NCBI RefSeq assembly: GCF_003626595.1
Contig: NZ_RBAK01000025.1
Span: forward strand, 1 to 37,596
Direction: 5' to 3'
DNA length: 37,596 nt
From: Micromonospora endolithica
Lineage (GTDB): Bacteria; Actinomycetota; Actinomycetes; Mycobacteriales; Micromonosporaceae
Part shown: positions 14,695 to 22,313 of the stretch, one piece after another
Numbering within the stretch: the stretch's first letter is position 1
How the letters are laid out: the number at the start of each line of letters is the position of its first letter
Translations under genes and position numbers: made by a program
Notes under the pieces: generated by a model
Told to the model about the DNA's origin: nothing
The model's database searches: none
The model's input: only the letters and a program-made list of their open reading frames with translations

Positions 14695-16233
14695 ATGAGC
14701 AGGGCCAAAGCAGCACGTCCCGAGCAGACCATAAAGCGAAGGAAGGGCCCCTTGTTAACGCCTGGCGTGGTAAAAGGGTCCCTTCCTAACGCCGGGTCGG
14801 ACTTCCTGCACCTGGACATCGCGTGCGCCCCGGCCGGCGGTCGGGCGGACTGGCTGGCCGGGCAACTGCGCGCCGCCGTGGCCGACGGTCGGCTGCCGGT
14901 CGGCGGTCGACTCCCCGCCAGCCGGGTGCTCGCCGCCGACCTCGGTGTCTCCCGGGGCGTCGTCGTCGAGGCGTACCAGCGGTTGGCCGAGGAGGGGCAC
15001 GTCGCCGGCCGGGGGCGGGGCGGCACCGTCGTGGTCGCCGCGCCGGCCGTACCGTCGCCCGACCCGCCGGCCGCGCCCGCGCCGGCCGCGGCGTTCCCGC
15101 CGGCGCCGGGCACCGACATCTTCGACGCGGTACGCGCCGCGCCCGCGCGGATCGACCTGACGCCCGGCGTACCCGACCTGGCCGCCTTTCCGCGTGCGGA
15201 CTGGCTGCGCGCCGAACGGACCGTGCTGCGCCGGTTGGCCGCGTCGGACTTCGGCTACGGCGACCCGTGCGGCGCGCCCGCCCTGCGCCGCGCGGTGGCC
15301 GACTGGTTGGCGCGCAGCCGGGGCATCGCGGTGGACCCGGTCGAGGTGATCGTCACGACCGGTGTCTCGCAGGCCCTCGGGCTGCTCGCCCAGGCGCTCC
15401 GCCCGGCCGGCGTCACCACGGTCGCGGTGGAGGACCCCGGTTCCCTCGGGGTCCGGCAGCACCTGAACAACTGGGGGGTGCGGACCCCGCCGGTCGCGGT
15501 GGACAGCGCCGGGTTGCGGGTCGACGAGCTGGCCGGCAGCGGTGTCGCCGCGGTGATGCTGACGCCGGCGCACCAGTTCCCGACCGGCGTGGTGCTCGAC
15601 GGTGAGCGCCGCCGGCAGCTCATCGGGTGGGCCCGGGCCGGCGGCCTGGTGATCGAGGACGACTACGACGCCGAGCACCGGTACGACCGGCCGCCGGTGC
15701 CGGCGCTGCGCGCCCAGCTGCCCGACCAGGTCTGCTACGCCGGCAGCGTGTCGAAACTGCTCGCCCCGGCGCTGCGGGTGGGCTGGCTGCTGGTCCCGGC
15801 CCGGCACCGGGACGCGGTGGTGGCGGCCAAGCGCAACGCCGACCTCGGCAACGCGGTGCTGCCGCAGCTGGTGCTCGCCGAGCTGATGACCTCCGGCGCG
15901 CTGGAACGGCAGCTGCGGCTGCTGCGCCGCCGGCACGTCCGGCGGCGCGACGCGATGGTCGACGCGGTGGCCCGCCACCTGCCCGGAGCGCGGGTACACG
16001 GGGCGGCGGCCGGGCTGCACCTGATGCTGACCCTGGACACCGCCGTGGCCGACACCGACCTGGCCACGGCCGCGCTGGCCCGCGGGGTGAAGGTGCAGCC
16101 GCTGTCCTGGCACTGCCAGCGGCCGTACCGACCCGGCCTGGTCCTCGGGTACGCGGCCAGCACCGCGACCGCCATCGCCGAGGGCGTTGCCACGGTCGCC
16201 GCCGCCCTGCGCGACCTCGGCGGGCCGCACTGA
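14695..16233 (+). CDS. MocR-type (GntR-HTH plus aminotransferase) transcriptional regulator
   Basis: Up to 512 aa from ATG 14695. A winged-helix GntR domain spans about 45-105 (RADWLAGQLRAAVADGRLPVG, LPASRVLAADLGVSRGVVVEAYQRL), followed by an Ala/Pro linker and a fold-type-I aminotransferase domain. PLP-site residues are visible in IEDDYDAEHRYDR and SVSKLLAPALRVGW (Schiff-base Lys in SVSK). MocR proteins use PLP or amino-acid ligands to control nearby genes, here probably the divergent exporter. Residues about 13-34 (KRRKGPLLTPGVVKGSLPN) are translated from a palindromic repeat inserted between the start and the HTH. The true start may therefore be GTG 14767 or another codon, and no Shine-Dalgarno precedes ATG 14695. 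Confidence 0.92.
   Translation: MSRAKAARPEQTIKRRKGPLLTPGVVKGSLPNAGSDFLHLDIACAPAGGRADWLAGQLRAAVADGRLPVGGRLPASRVLAADLGVSRGVVVEAYQRLAEEGHVAGRGRGGTVVVAAPAVPSPDPPAAPAPAAAFPPAPGTDIFDAVRAAPARIDLTPGVPDLAAFPRADWLRAERTVLRRLAASDFGYGDPCGAPALRRAVADWLARSRGIAVDPVEVIVTTGVSQALGLLAQALRPAGVTTVAVEDPGSLGVRQHLNNWGVRTPPVAVDSAGLRVDELAGSGVAAVMLTPAHQFPTGVVLDGERRRQLIGWARAGGLVIEDDYDAEHRYDRPPVPALRAQLPDQVCYAGSVSKLLAPALRVGWLLVPARHRDAVVAAKRNADLGNAVLPQLVLAELMTSGALERQLRLLRRRHVRRRDAMVDAVARHLPGARVHGAAAGLHLMLTLDTAVADTDLATAALARGVKVQPLSWHCQRPYRPGLVLGYAASTATAIAEGVATVAAALRDLGGPH
14739..14797. repeat. Dispersed palindromic repeat, copy A (inside the MocR N-terminal coding region)
   Basis: Arms GGAAGGGCCCCTTGTTAACG (from 14741) and TAAAAGGGTCCCTTCC (ending 14786) face each other around a CCTGG centre at 14761-14765, followed by a further TAACGCC. 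The unit closely matches copy B at 23006-23065. It is AT-richer than its surroundings and is read through in frame by the MocR gene. Confidence 0.8.
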
Positions 16234-16307
16234 TCGGGCACCGTCTTGTGTGGACAGCGCGGCCGTGGTGGGTTTGGCCCGGTTGGCGGGCGGTAATCAA
16301 CACCCCC

Positions 16308-16856
16308 ATGGCGACGGGGGCGACGCCGGACGAGGTCCGGTTCGGACGATCACGGGCACGCGTGCTGCGGCACTACGCGATCTGGACGCTGCCGGCCCTG
16401 CCGGTGTTCGCCGTCCTCACCGTCGTCTTCGACACCGCCTGGTACTCCCCGCTGCCGTACCTGCTGCTGATGCTGTTCAGCCTGGCCGGCCCGTACGCGC
16501 GACTGAGCCGGGAGAACGGGCTGCCGCTGGTGGTCGGCCGGGACGAACTCCGGCTGACCCGCCGCGACGGCACCGAGTTGGCGGTCGACTGGGCGGACCT
16601 GGCGGTGGCCGAGGTGCGCGGTCGCCTGCACCACCTTCTGGTGGTGGAGGTCGCCGCGCCGGAGCGGACCCGGCCGCCGCTGGGCCGCTGGGAGTGGGCA
16701 CGGCTGGTCGCCCAGGGCAACGGCGGCCTGTCCGGCATCCAGCGCCCGCACGAGATCCACGTGTCGCTGACCGGACTGGAGCCGGGCGTGGACCGGCTAC
16801 GGGAACTGCTGGCCGCGCGGACGGACGCCGTCGCGGACGGCACACCCGCCGCCTAG
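16308..16856 (+). CDS. Small membrane protein with two TM helices and a PH-like cytoplasmic part
   Basis: 182 aa from ATG 16308; GTG 16248 is a possible longer start, and neither has a strong ribosome-binding site. Residues about 22-45 (HYAIWTLPALPVFAVLTVVF) and 50-68 (LPYLLLMLFSLAGPYA) are membrane helices. They are followed by a beta-rich part (LPLVVGRDELRLTRRDGTELAVDWADLAVAEVRGRLHHLLVVEV) resembling bacterial PH-like domains with a two-helix hairpin. Function unknown. Its TAG stop (16854-16856) shares the palindrome CTAG with the TAG stop of the convergent NB-ARC gene. Confidence 0.7.
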   Translation: MATGATPDEVRFGRSRARVLRHYAIWTLPALPVFAVLTVVFDTAWYSPLPYLLLMLFSLAGPYARLSRENGLPLVVGRDELRLTRRDGTELAVDWADLAVAEVRGRLHHLLVVEVAAPERTRPPLGRWEWARLVAQGNGGLSGIQRPHEIHVSLTGLEPGVDRLRELLAARTDAVADGTPAA

Positions 16857-19249
16857 GACAGTACGGCGATCAGCCGGTCGTCGGCCGCCGCCTGCCCTTC
16901 GGCGTCGCCCGCCTCCTCGCACACCACGGCCGCGTCCACCCAGTGCCGGCGTGCCTCGCCGGGGTCGCCCAACGCCGCCGCCGCGTCACCGAGGTGCAGC
17001 AGCGTGCGGCCCAACCCGGCGGTCGGCCGGTCCCCGCGCAGCCGCCGGCTCTCGGCCAGCATCTGGTACGCCGCGCGCACCTGCCCCTGCGCCGCCGCCG
17101 GGGACGCCGTCGCGATCGAGGTCGCCGTCGCCAGCAGGATGGCCCCGGCGTTGAGCAGCGCGGCGGCCCGGTTGGTCGGGTCGGGCACCGACTCGTACTC
17201 GCGCAGCGCCGCCCGCCACGCCTGCGCCGCGTCCAGGTGCTCGCCCATCCCGTGGTGCACCAGGACCAGGTTGGTCAGCGCGGCGGCGTACCCCCGGGCG
17301 TCGCCGAGGGCCCGGAACGTGTTGGCGGCCCGCACGAGGTGGTGGTGGGCGGTCTCCAACTCCCCGCGCCGCAGCCGGGCGGCGCCCAGCCCCAGGTGGG
17401 TCAGGGCGAGCCCGGCCCGGTCCGCGCCGGAGCGGTGCCGGCGGGACAGCTCCAGGTGCTCCACCGCGTCGTCGAGCTGGCCCAGGTCCAGCAGCACCAA
17501 CCCGAGGTTCATCCGCGCCTGCGCGGTGCCCCGCCGCCCGCGCTCCGCCACCGCCAGGCTCAGGGCGGTCGCCGCGCCCTGCGGGTCGCCCCGGCGGCGG
17601 CGCAGCACGCCCAGTTCGTTGTGCGCCCAACCGGCGATCTCCGGCCGGTCGTCGGCGGTGGGGGTGAGCAGCACGGTGCGGCACACGTCCTCCCACTCGG
17701 CGAGCCGTTCGGCGTGGGCGAGCCAACCGCAGACCGCCACGGCCAGCCGGAACCACCACCGGCGTACCCGCCGGGGCAGCGTCTCCGCCGCCCCCCTGGG
17801 CACCCGGACCACCGCCAGCAGCAGCTCCTGGTGCAGGTTGAACCAACTCGCCGGGTCGTCGCCCAGCGCCAGCGTCGGTTCCCGATCCGGTGCGGAACCC
17901 GCCATCACCAGCGCCGCGGCGTGCCGTTCGGCGCGGCGGGCCAGGTGCCGGGTGAGGCGGGTCTGCGCGGCGACGCGCCGCCGCACCGGATCCGCGTCGC
18001 GCAGGTGCATCCGCGCGTACGGGGCCAGCAGGGCGCGTACCTCGTAGCGGTCCCCGGACGCCCCGTCGACGAACCCGCCGGCGGCCAACTCGTGCAGCAG
18101 CGTGCCGACCTGGTGCATCGGCCGGTCGGCCAGGGCGGCGATGGTCGGGCGGTCCAGCGGCACCGGGCTCAGCGACATCAACCGCCACAGCCGGCGGGCC
18201 TCGGCGCCCAACGCCTGGTAGGCGGTGTCCCGCCCGGTCACCAGCAGCGTCGCCGGGGAGACGGCGATCTGCTGGTGCGGAGGTGTCTCGACGGCGCGGC
18301 GCAGGGTCTCCAGCACGTCGGCGTGCCGCCAGCCGTGCTGTGCCGTACGCCGGCCCAGCTCGGCCACCGTCCGGGGCTGCCGCCCGCACAGGTCCACCAG
18401 TGCGCGTACGGCGGGGTCGGTGCGCGGGTCCGGCCGGTGCGGCCGGGCGACCGCCGCGGCGTCCCCGGCGGCGGCGAACAGTTCCACCGCGTCGTCGGTG
18501 TCCGGCTCGACCAGCCCGTACGCGGTCACCCCGTCGAGCGCGGCCGTCCCGGCCAGCAGCAGCCGGCAGGTCCGGGCGGTCGGCGGGAGCAACGGTTGGA
18601 CCTGGTCCGGATGGTCGACGTTGTCCAGCACCAGCAGGATCTCGCGACCGTCGAGCTGCCCCTGGATCTGGTGGGCGGCGTCGGCGAGGTCGTCGGCGCG
18701 GGCGGAGGCCGGCGGCCGGGAACCCAGGATCCGGGCCAGGTCGGTCAGCACCTGCCGGGCCGACCGGGCCTGGCCCTCGCGGCGCAGGTCCAGGTAGTAG
18801 AGCCCGTCCGGGAAGGCGTCCCGGCACAGGTTCGCGGCCTGGATCGCGCAGGCGGAGGTGCCGACCGCCCGCCGGCCGACCACCGCCACGGCGTGGTGCT
18901 CGCGCAGCGCCTCGACGATGGCCGCGACGTGGCCGGAACGCCCGGTGAAGCCCGACGGCCAGGGCAGCGTGGGCGCACCCGGCGCGGTGGTGGTGACCGG
19001 CTCGTCGGCCTCGGCCGGACGCTGCCGCTGCCGCCGCCACTCCACCAGCACGCCGCCCACCAGGCCGAGCACGATCACGGCGGCGCTGGCCGACCCGAGC
19101 TGCGTCTGGGACAGCTCGGTGAGCAGGTTGCCGGTGACGTTGCCGAGCACCGCGCTGGCCGTGCCGCCGACCACGCCGGTGGCGGCGAGCAGCAGGCTCA
19201 GCCGTCCCGGCCGGCGGGAGCGGCGGGGCGACGGCTCCGGGTCGGTCAT
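16853..19249 (-). CDS. Membrane-anchored NB-ARC-like/TPR protein with altered P-loop
   Basis: 798 aa from ATG 19249, whose ATG overlaps the permease stop (ATGA). Residues about 15-70 contain two hydrophobic segments (LSLLLAATGVVGG..., ASAAVIVLGLVGGVLVEW). Then follows an NB-ARC-type ATPase module from GFTGRSGHVAAIVEAL at about 95. The Walker A position reads GRRAVGTSA where GxGGVGKTA is expected, so the invariant Lys is Thr. Walker B EILLVLDNVD near 200 is intact, with ALAGTAALDGV-like and PRTVAELGRR elements and a winged-helix-like region near 350-390. The C-terminal half (about 440-790) consists of TPR repeats (YAAALTNLVLVHHGMGEHLDAAQAW and others). It is the last gene of the four-gene module. 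Role unknown: a sensor or scaffold is inferred. Confidence 0.85.
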   Translation of the reverse strand: MTDPEPSPRRSRRPGRLSLLLAATGVVGGTASAVLGNVTGNLLTELSQTQLGSASAAVIVLGLVGGVLVEWRRQRQRPAEADEPVTTTAPGAPTLPWPSGFTGRSGHVAAIVEALREHHAVAVVGRRAVGTSACAIQAANLCRDAFPDGLYYLDLRREGQARSARQVLTDLARILGSRPPASARADDLADAAHQIQGQLDGREILLVLDNVDHPDQVQPLLPPTARTCRLLLAGTAALDGVTAYGLVEPDTDDAVELFAAAGDAAAVARPHRPDPRTDPAVRALVDLCGRQPRTVAELGRRTAQHGWRHADVLETLRRAVETPPHQQIAVSPATLLVTGRDTAYQALGAEARRLWRLMSLSPVPLDRPTIAALADRPMHQVGTLLHELAAGGFVDGASGDRYEVRALLAPYARMHLRDADPVRRRVAAQTRLTRHLARRAERHAAALVMAGSAPDREPTLALGDDPASWFNLHQELLLAVVRVPRGAAETLPRRVRRWWFRLAVAVCGWLAHAERLAEWEDVCRTVLLTPTADDRPEIAGWAHNELGVLRRRRGDPQGAATALSLAVAERGRRGTAQARMNLGLVLLDLGQLDDAVEHLELSRRHRSGADRAGLALTHLGLGAARLRRGELETAHHHLVRAANTFRALGDARGYAAALTNLVLVHHGMGEHLDAAQAWRAALREYESVPDPTNRAAALLNAGAILLATATSIATASPAAAQGQVRAAYQMLAESRRLRGDRPTAGLGRTLLHLGDAAAALGDPGEARRHWVDAAVVCEEAGDAEGQAAADDRLIAVLS

Positions 19250-21009
19250 CGCACACCTCCGGCCACCAGGCCGGCGACCAGATGCCGACGGGCCAGCACC
19301 ACCAGCAGCACCGGCAGCACGGCGGCGATGACCGAGCCGGCGGCCAACTCGCCGCTGTTGGCCGCGAAGCCGCGCGTCTGGCCGGCCAGGAACAGCCCCA
19401 GCGGCACCACCCCGGGGCCGCTGAACAGGAGGCCCACCACGAGGTCGTTCCACACCTGCACGAACTCCAGCACCGCCACCGCGATCACCGCCGGCCGGTT
19501 GTGCCGGGCCAGCAGCCGCAGCGTCCCCCACCAGTGCCGTCCGCCCACCCGCGCCGCGCGGACCTGTTCGGCGGGCAGGTCGGCGAAGGCGTTGCGCAGC
19601 ACCAGGACGGCGAACGGCACCCCCAGCGCGAGGTGCACCAGCGCCAGGCCGCGGGTGGTGCCGGAGGACAGTGCCACCCCGAGAACCTCGTTGACCGGCC
19701 CGGCGATCACCTGCACCGGGACCACGCAGGCGGCCATCAGCATCAGCCCGGTGGCCTGCGCCGGGGGACCGGTCAACCAGGCCAGCGGGTACGCCGCCAG
19801 CAGCGCCACCACCAGGACGCCCGCCGTGACCACCAGGGTCAGCACCAGGGTGACGACCAGGGTGCGCCACAACTCGTCACCGCCGAGCAGTTCGGCGTAG
19901 GAGGCCAGGCTCGGCGGCGCGGACCACCACGCCCGGGTCGCCGCGTCGACCGGCGTGTGCAGCGACGTCGCGACCAGCACGCCGAGCGGCACCAGCCAGG
20001 CCAGTGCGGCGGTCGCCGCGAGCAGCCGGACCACCCGCCGCGGCGGCGGGTTCGCCGGTCCCGGTGCGGCCGACGCCTGCCGGGGCGGCGGCGGCCACGC
20101 CTGCCGGACGAACAGCGCCGCGAGCAGGACCCCGGCCAGCACCGCCAGCAGCCAGACCACCCCCAACGCGGCGCCCTCGCCGGTGGTGACGCCGTTGGAC
20201 GTCTGCCACACCCGCACCGCCAGCACCGCCGCCTCGTCCCGCACCGAGCCGGGGGCCATCACCAGGATCAGGTCGAAGGTACGGCTGGTGCCGACCGCCA
20301 CCAGGGCGAAGACCACGGCGGCGGTACGCAGCAGCAGGGGCCGCCACTGGGCGTCCCACAGCACGTCGCGGCGGTTGCCGCCGAAGGCGCGCACCGCGTC
20401 GGTGAGGCTGGGCGGGACCGCGTCCAGGGCGGCCCGGAACACCAGCACCGCCAGCCCGACCCAGGCCCACACGAACGCCGACATCAGCGCCACCGTGACC
20501 AGTCGCGGGCCGAGCAGTTGGGGTGCCTCGGCCAGCGACCGGCCGGTGAGCCGAGCCGCCACCATGGTCACCAGCCCGCGCTGCGGGTCCGGTTCGTAGA
20601 GCAGGCGGAAGGTGACCCCGGTGACCACCAGCGGCACCGCGATGGGCACCACCAGGATGAGCCGGACCAGGCCGCCCTCCTGCGACCGGCGGGAGGCCGC
20701 GGCCAGCAGATAGCCCAGGACGGTCACCACCGCCGGCACGACCAGCGCCCAGAGCAGCGTCCGGGCGACCACCGCGCCGGTGCCCGGGGCGGCCAGCGCG
20801 GTGCGGAAGTGCGCCGCGCCGACCCAGCGGCCGTCGGTGGTGACGCTGGCGTGCAGCGTCCGCAGCACCGGCCAGGCCAGCAGACCACCGAGCAGCAGCG
20901 CCGCCGGCACCAGCAGCGCCGTGGTGGCCCCGGCCGCCGGGTACGCCCGACCTCGCCGGGGTGGGCCCACGTCGTCCAGGACGGCCGGTTCGCCGAGGAT
21001 CCGGGTCAT
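19246..21009 (-). CDS. Fused two-domain ABC permease (CUT1-like halves in one chain)
   Basis: 587 aa from ATG 21009, overlapping the binding-protein stop (ATGA). The N-terminal half (about 25-290) has six helices beginning ALLVPAALLLGGLLAWPVLRTLHASV and an EAA-type loop LTDAVRAFGGNRRDVLWDAQWRPLLL. A Pro-rich linker (PPPPRQASAAPGPANPPPRR) joins it to a second six-helix half beginning LLAATAALAWLVPLGVLVATSL, with EAA-type loop AEQVRAARVGGRHWWGTLRLLARHNRPAV. CUT1 importers normally encode these as two proteins. Both EAA loops keep the central Gly but depart from the usual E-A-A and L-P residues, so coupling to a normal ATPase may be altered. It is in-frame and complete, not a sequencing fusion, because the linker is a continuous coding region. 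Confidence 0.88.
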   Translation of the reverse strand: MTRILGEPAVLDDVGPPRRGRAYPAAGATTALLVPAALLLGGLLAWPVLRTLHASVTTDGRWVGAAHFRTALAAPGTGAVVARTLLWALVVPAVVTVLGYLLAAASRRSQEGGLVRLILVVPIAVPLVVTGVTFRLLYEPDPQRGLVTMVAARLTGRSLAEAPQLLGPRLVTVALMSAFVWAWVGLAVLVFRAALDAVPPSLTDAVRAFGGNRRDVLWDAQWRPLLLRTAAVVFALVAVGTSRTFDLILVMAPGSVRDEAAVLAVRVWQTSNGVTTGEGAALGVVWLLAVLAGVLLAALFVRQAWPPPPRQASAAPGPANPPPRRVVRLLAATAALAWLVPLGVLVATSLHTPVDAATRAWWSAPPSLASYAELLGGDELWRTLVVTLVLTLVVTAGVLVVALLAAYPLAWLTGPPAQATGLMLMAACVVPVQVIAGPVNEVLGVALSSGTTRGLALVHLALGVPFAVLVLRNAFADLPAEQVRAARVGGRHWWGTLRLLARHNRPAVIAVAVLEFVQVWNDLVVGLLFSGPGVVPLGLFLAGQTRGFAANSGELAAGSVIAAVLPVLLVVLARRHLVAGLVAGGVR

Positions 21010-22313
21010 CGGCCCCCTCCCGCCGACCGGGCCGCCGCCGCCAACTGGCCGGTGGCCCGCCGGACCGCCTCGCCCGCGGCCACCCCGCCGGTGACGTCGG
21101 CGAAGAAGTCCTGCATGATCCGCCAGATGCCCACCCCGTCGGACCCGGTGAACGGGCCGGGCAGCTGGTCGGACAGGTCGAAGCGGACCGCTTCGGCGGC
21201 CCGCAGGTCGGCCGCCAGGTCGCGGCGCACCGCGTCGCGGTAGCTGTCCAGTGGCACCGACACGTCGGGCGACAGGTAGCCGCCGGCGTCCAGCCACGGC
21301 CCGAACACGGCACCGTCGCTGAGCCAGCGCACCAGCTCCGCGCCCCGTTCCGACCCGGCGAAGACGACCGCCGCGTCGCCACCGACGATCAGCGGGCGGT
21401 CGGCCCGGCGGGCGCCGGGGAAGCGGAACGTCCGGGCGGCCTCGCCGGCGGCGAACTCGCGGGCCGTGTCGGCGACGAAGTCGGCCTCGAACACCATCAC
21501 CGCGCGCCGGCGGTGCACGACGTCGATGACCGAGTCCTCGAACTGGGTGAGCAGGGCGCGCCGTCCGCCGCCGGGGAAGGCGCCCGCGACGCTCCACAGC
21601 TCGGCGAGCCGGTCCAGCGCCGCCCGCACCTGCGGGCTGCGCCAGTCGGCCTCGCCGCGGGCCAGCGCCGCGTAGAAGCCGGGTCCGGTCACGTCGGCCA
21701 GGACGTTCTCGAACCAGTCGGTGAGCACCCAGCCGTCGGCCGCGCCGACGGCCAGCGGCGCCGGTCCCGCGCCCCGCCGGGCGAGTCCGCCGAGCCGCCG
21801 GGTCAGCTGGACCAGCTCGTCCCAACTGCGCGGCGGCTCGGGGAGCCGGGACGGCAGGTGCCAGAACAGCGACTTGTGTGCCGCCTTGACCCAGACCCCG
21901 TACCGTCGGCCGCCGGTGGACAGCAGGTCGGCCATCCCGACCGGCGGCGCGTAGCCGCTGGACGGGGTGACCTCGCGCAGCCAGCCCCGGCGCGCGTACT
22001 CGACGACCAGGCCGGGGCGGGGCAGGATCGCCACGTCCGGGCTGGTGCCGGCGAGCTGCCGGGCGCGCAGGAACGCGTCGATGTCGTTGCCGGCGGTGAC
22101 CACCCGCACGTCACCGAACCCGGCCACCACCCGACGGAAGTTGGTCAGCTCGCCGCCGCCCCACACCACCGCCACCTGGATCGACGGCCCGGTCCGACCG
22201 CAACCGCCGGCGAGCGTCACGGCCGTGGCCGCGGCGGCCCGCAGCAGGGTACGGCGGTCCCACCGTGCGCCGGCCGCCGGCCCACCGGTGACGGCCACCC
22301 GCCGCCCGGTCAC
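21006..22313 (-). CDS. Tat-type solute-binding lipoprotein of the degenerate ABC module
   Basis: 435 aa from GTG 22313, overlapping the ATPase-like stop (GTGA). The N-terminus WDRRTLLRAAAATAVTLAGGCG is a twin-arginine lipoprotein signal with Cys in the lipobox LAGGC at about residue 37. The mature part has a family-1 binding-protein layout: IQVAVVWGGGELTNFRRVVAGF, GTSPDVAILPRPGLVVEYARRGWLREV, YGVWVKAAHKSLFWHLPSRLPEPPRSWDELVQL, AVMVFEADFVADTAREF and a C-terminal GIWRIMQDFFADVTGGV helix. It presumably displays a ligand to the fused permease on the outer membrane face. The ligand is unknown. Use of Tat instead of Sec suggests export after folding. Confidence 0.88.
   Translation of the reverse strand: MTGRRVAVTGGPAAGARWDRRTLLRAAAATAVTLAGGCGRTGPSIQVAVVWGGGELTNFRRVVAGFGDVRVVTAGNDIDAFLRARQLAGTSPDVAILPRPGLVVEYARRGWLREVTPSSGYAPPVGMADLLSTGGRRYGVWVKAAHKSLFWHLPSRLPEPPRSWDELVQLTRRLGGLARRGAGPAPLAVGAADGWVLTDWFENVLADVTGPGFYAALARGEADWRSPQVRAALDRLAELWSVAGAFPGGGRRALLTQFEDSVIDVVHRRRAVMVFEADFVADTAREFAAGEAARTFRFPGARRADRPLIVGGDAAVVFAGSERGAELVRWLSDGAVFGPWLDAGGYLSPDVSVPLDSYRDAVRRDLAADLRAAEAVRFDLSDQLPGPFTGSDGVGIWRIMQDFFADVTGGVAAGEAVRRATGQLAAAARSAGGGR

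Noticed and set aside
16187..19900. A 1237-codon plus-strand open frame opposite the NB-ARC and permease genes.
   Set aside because: The translation is low-complexity Arg/Gly/Pro/Gln with no domain, while the minus strand encodes recognisable NB-ARC, TPR and permease sequence.
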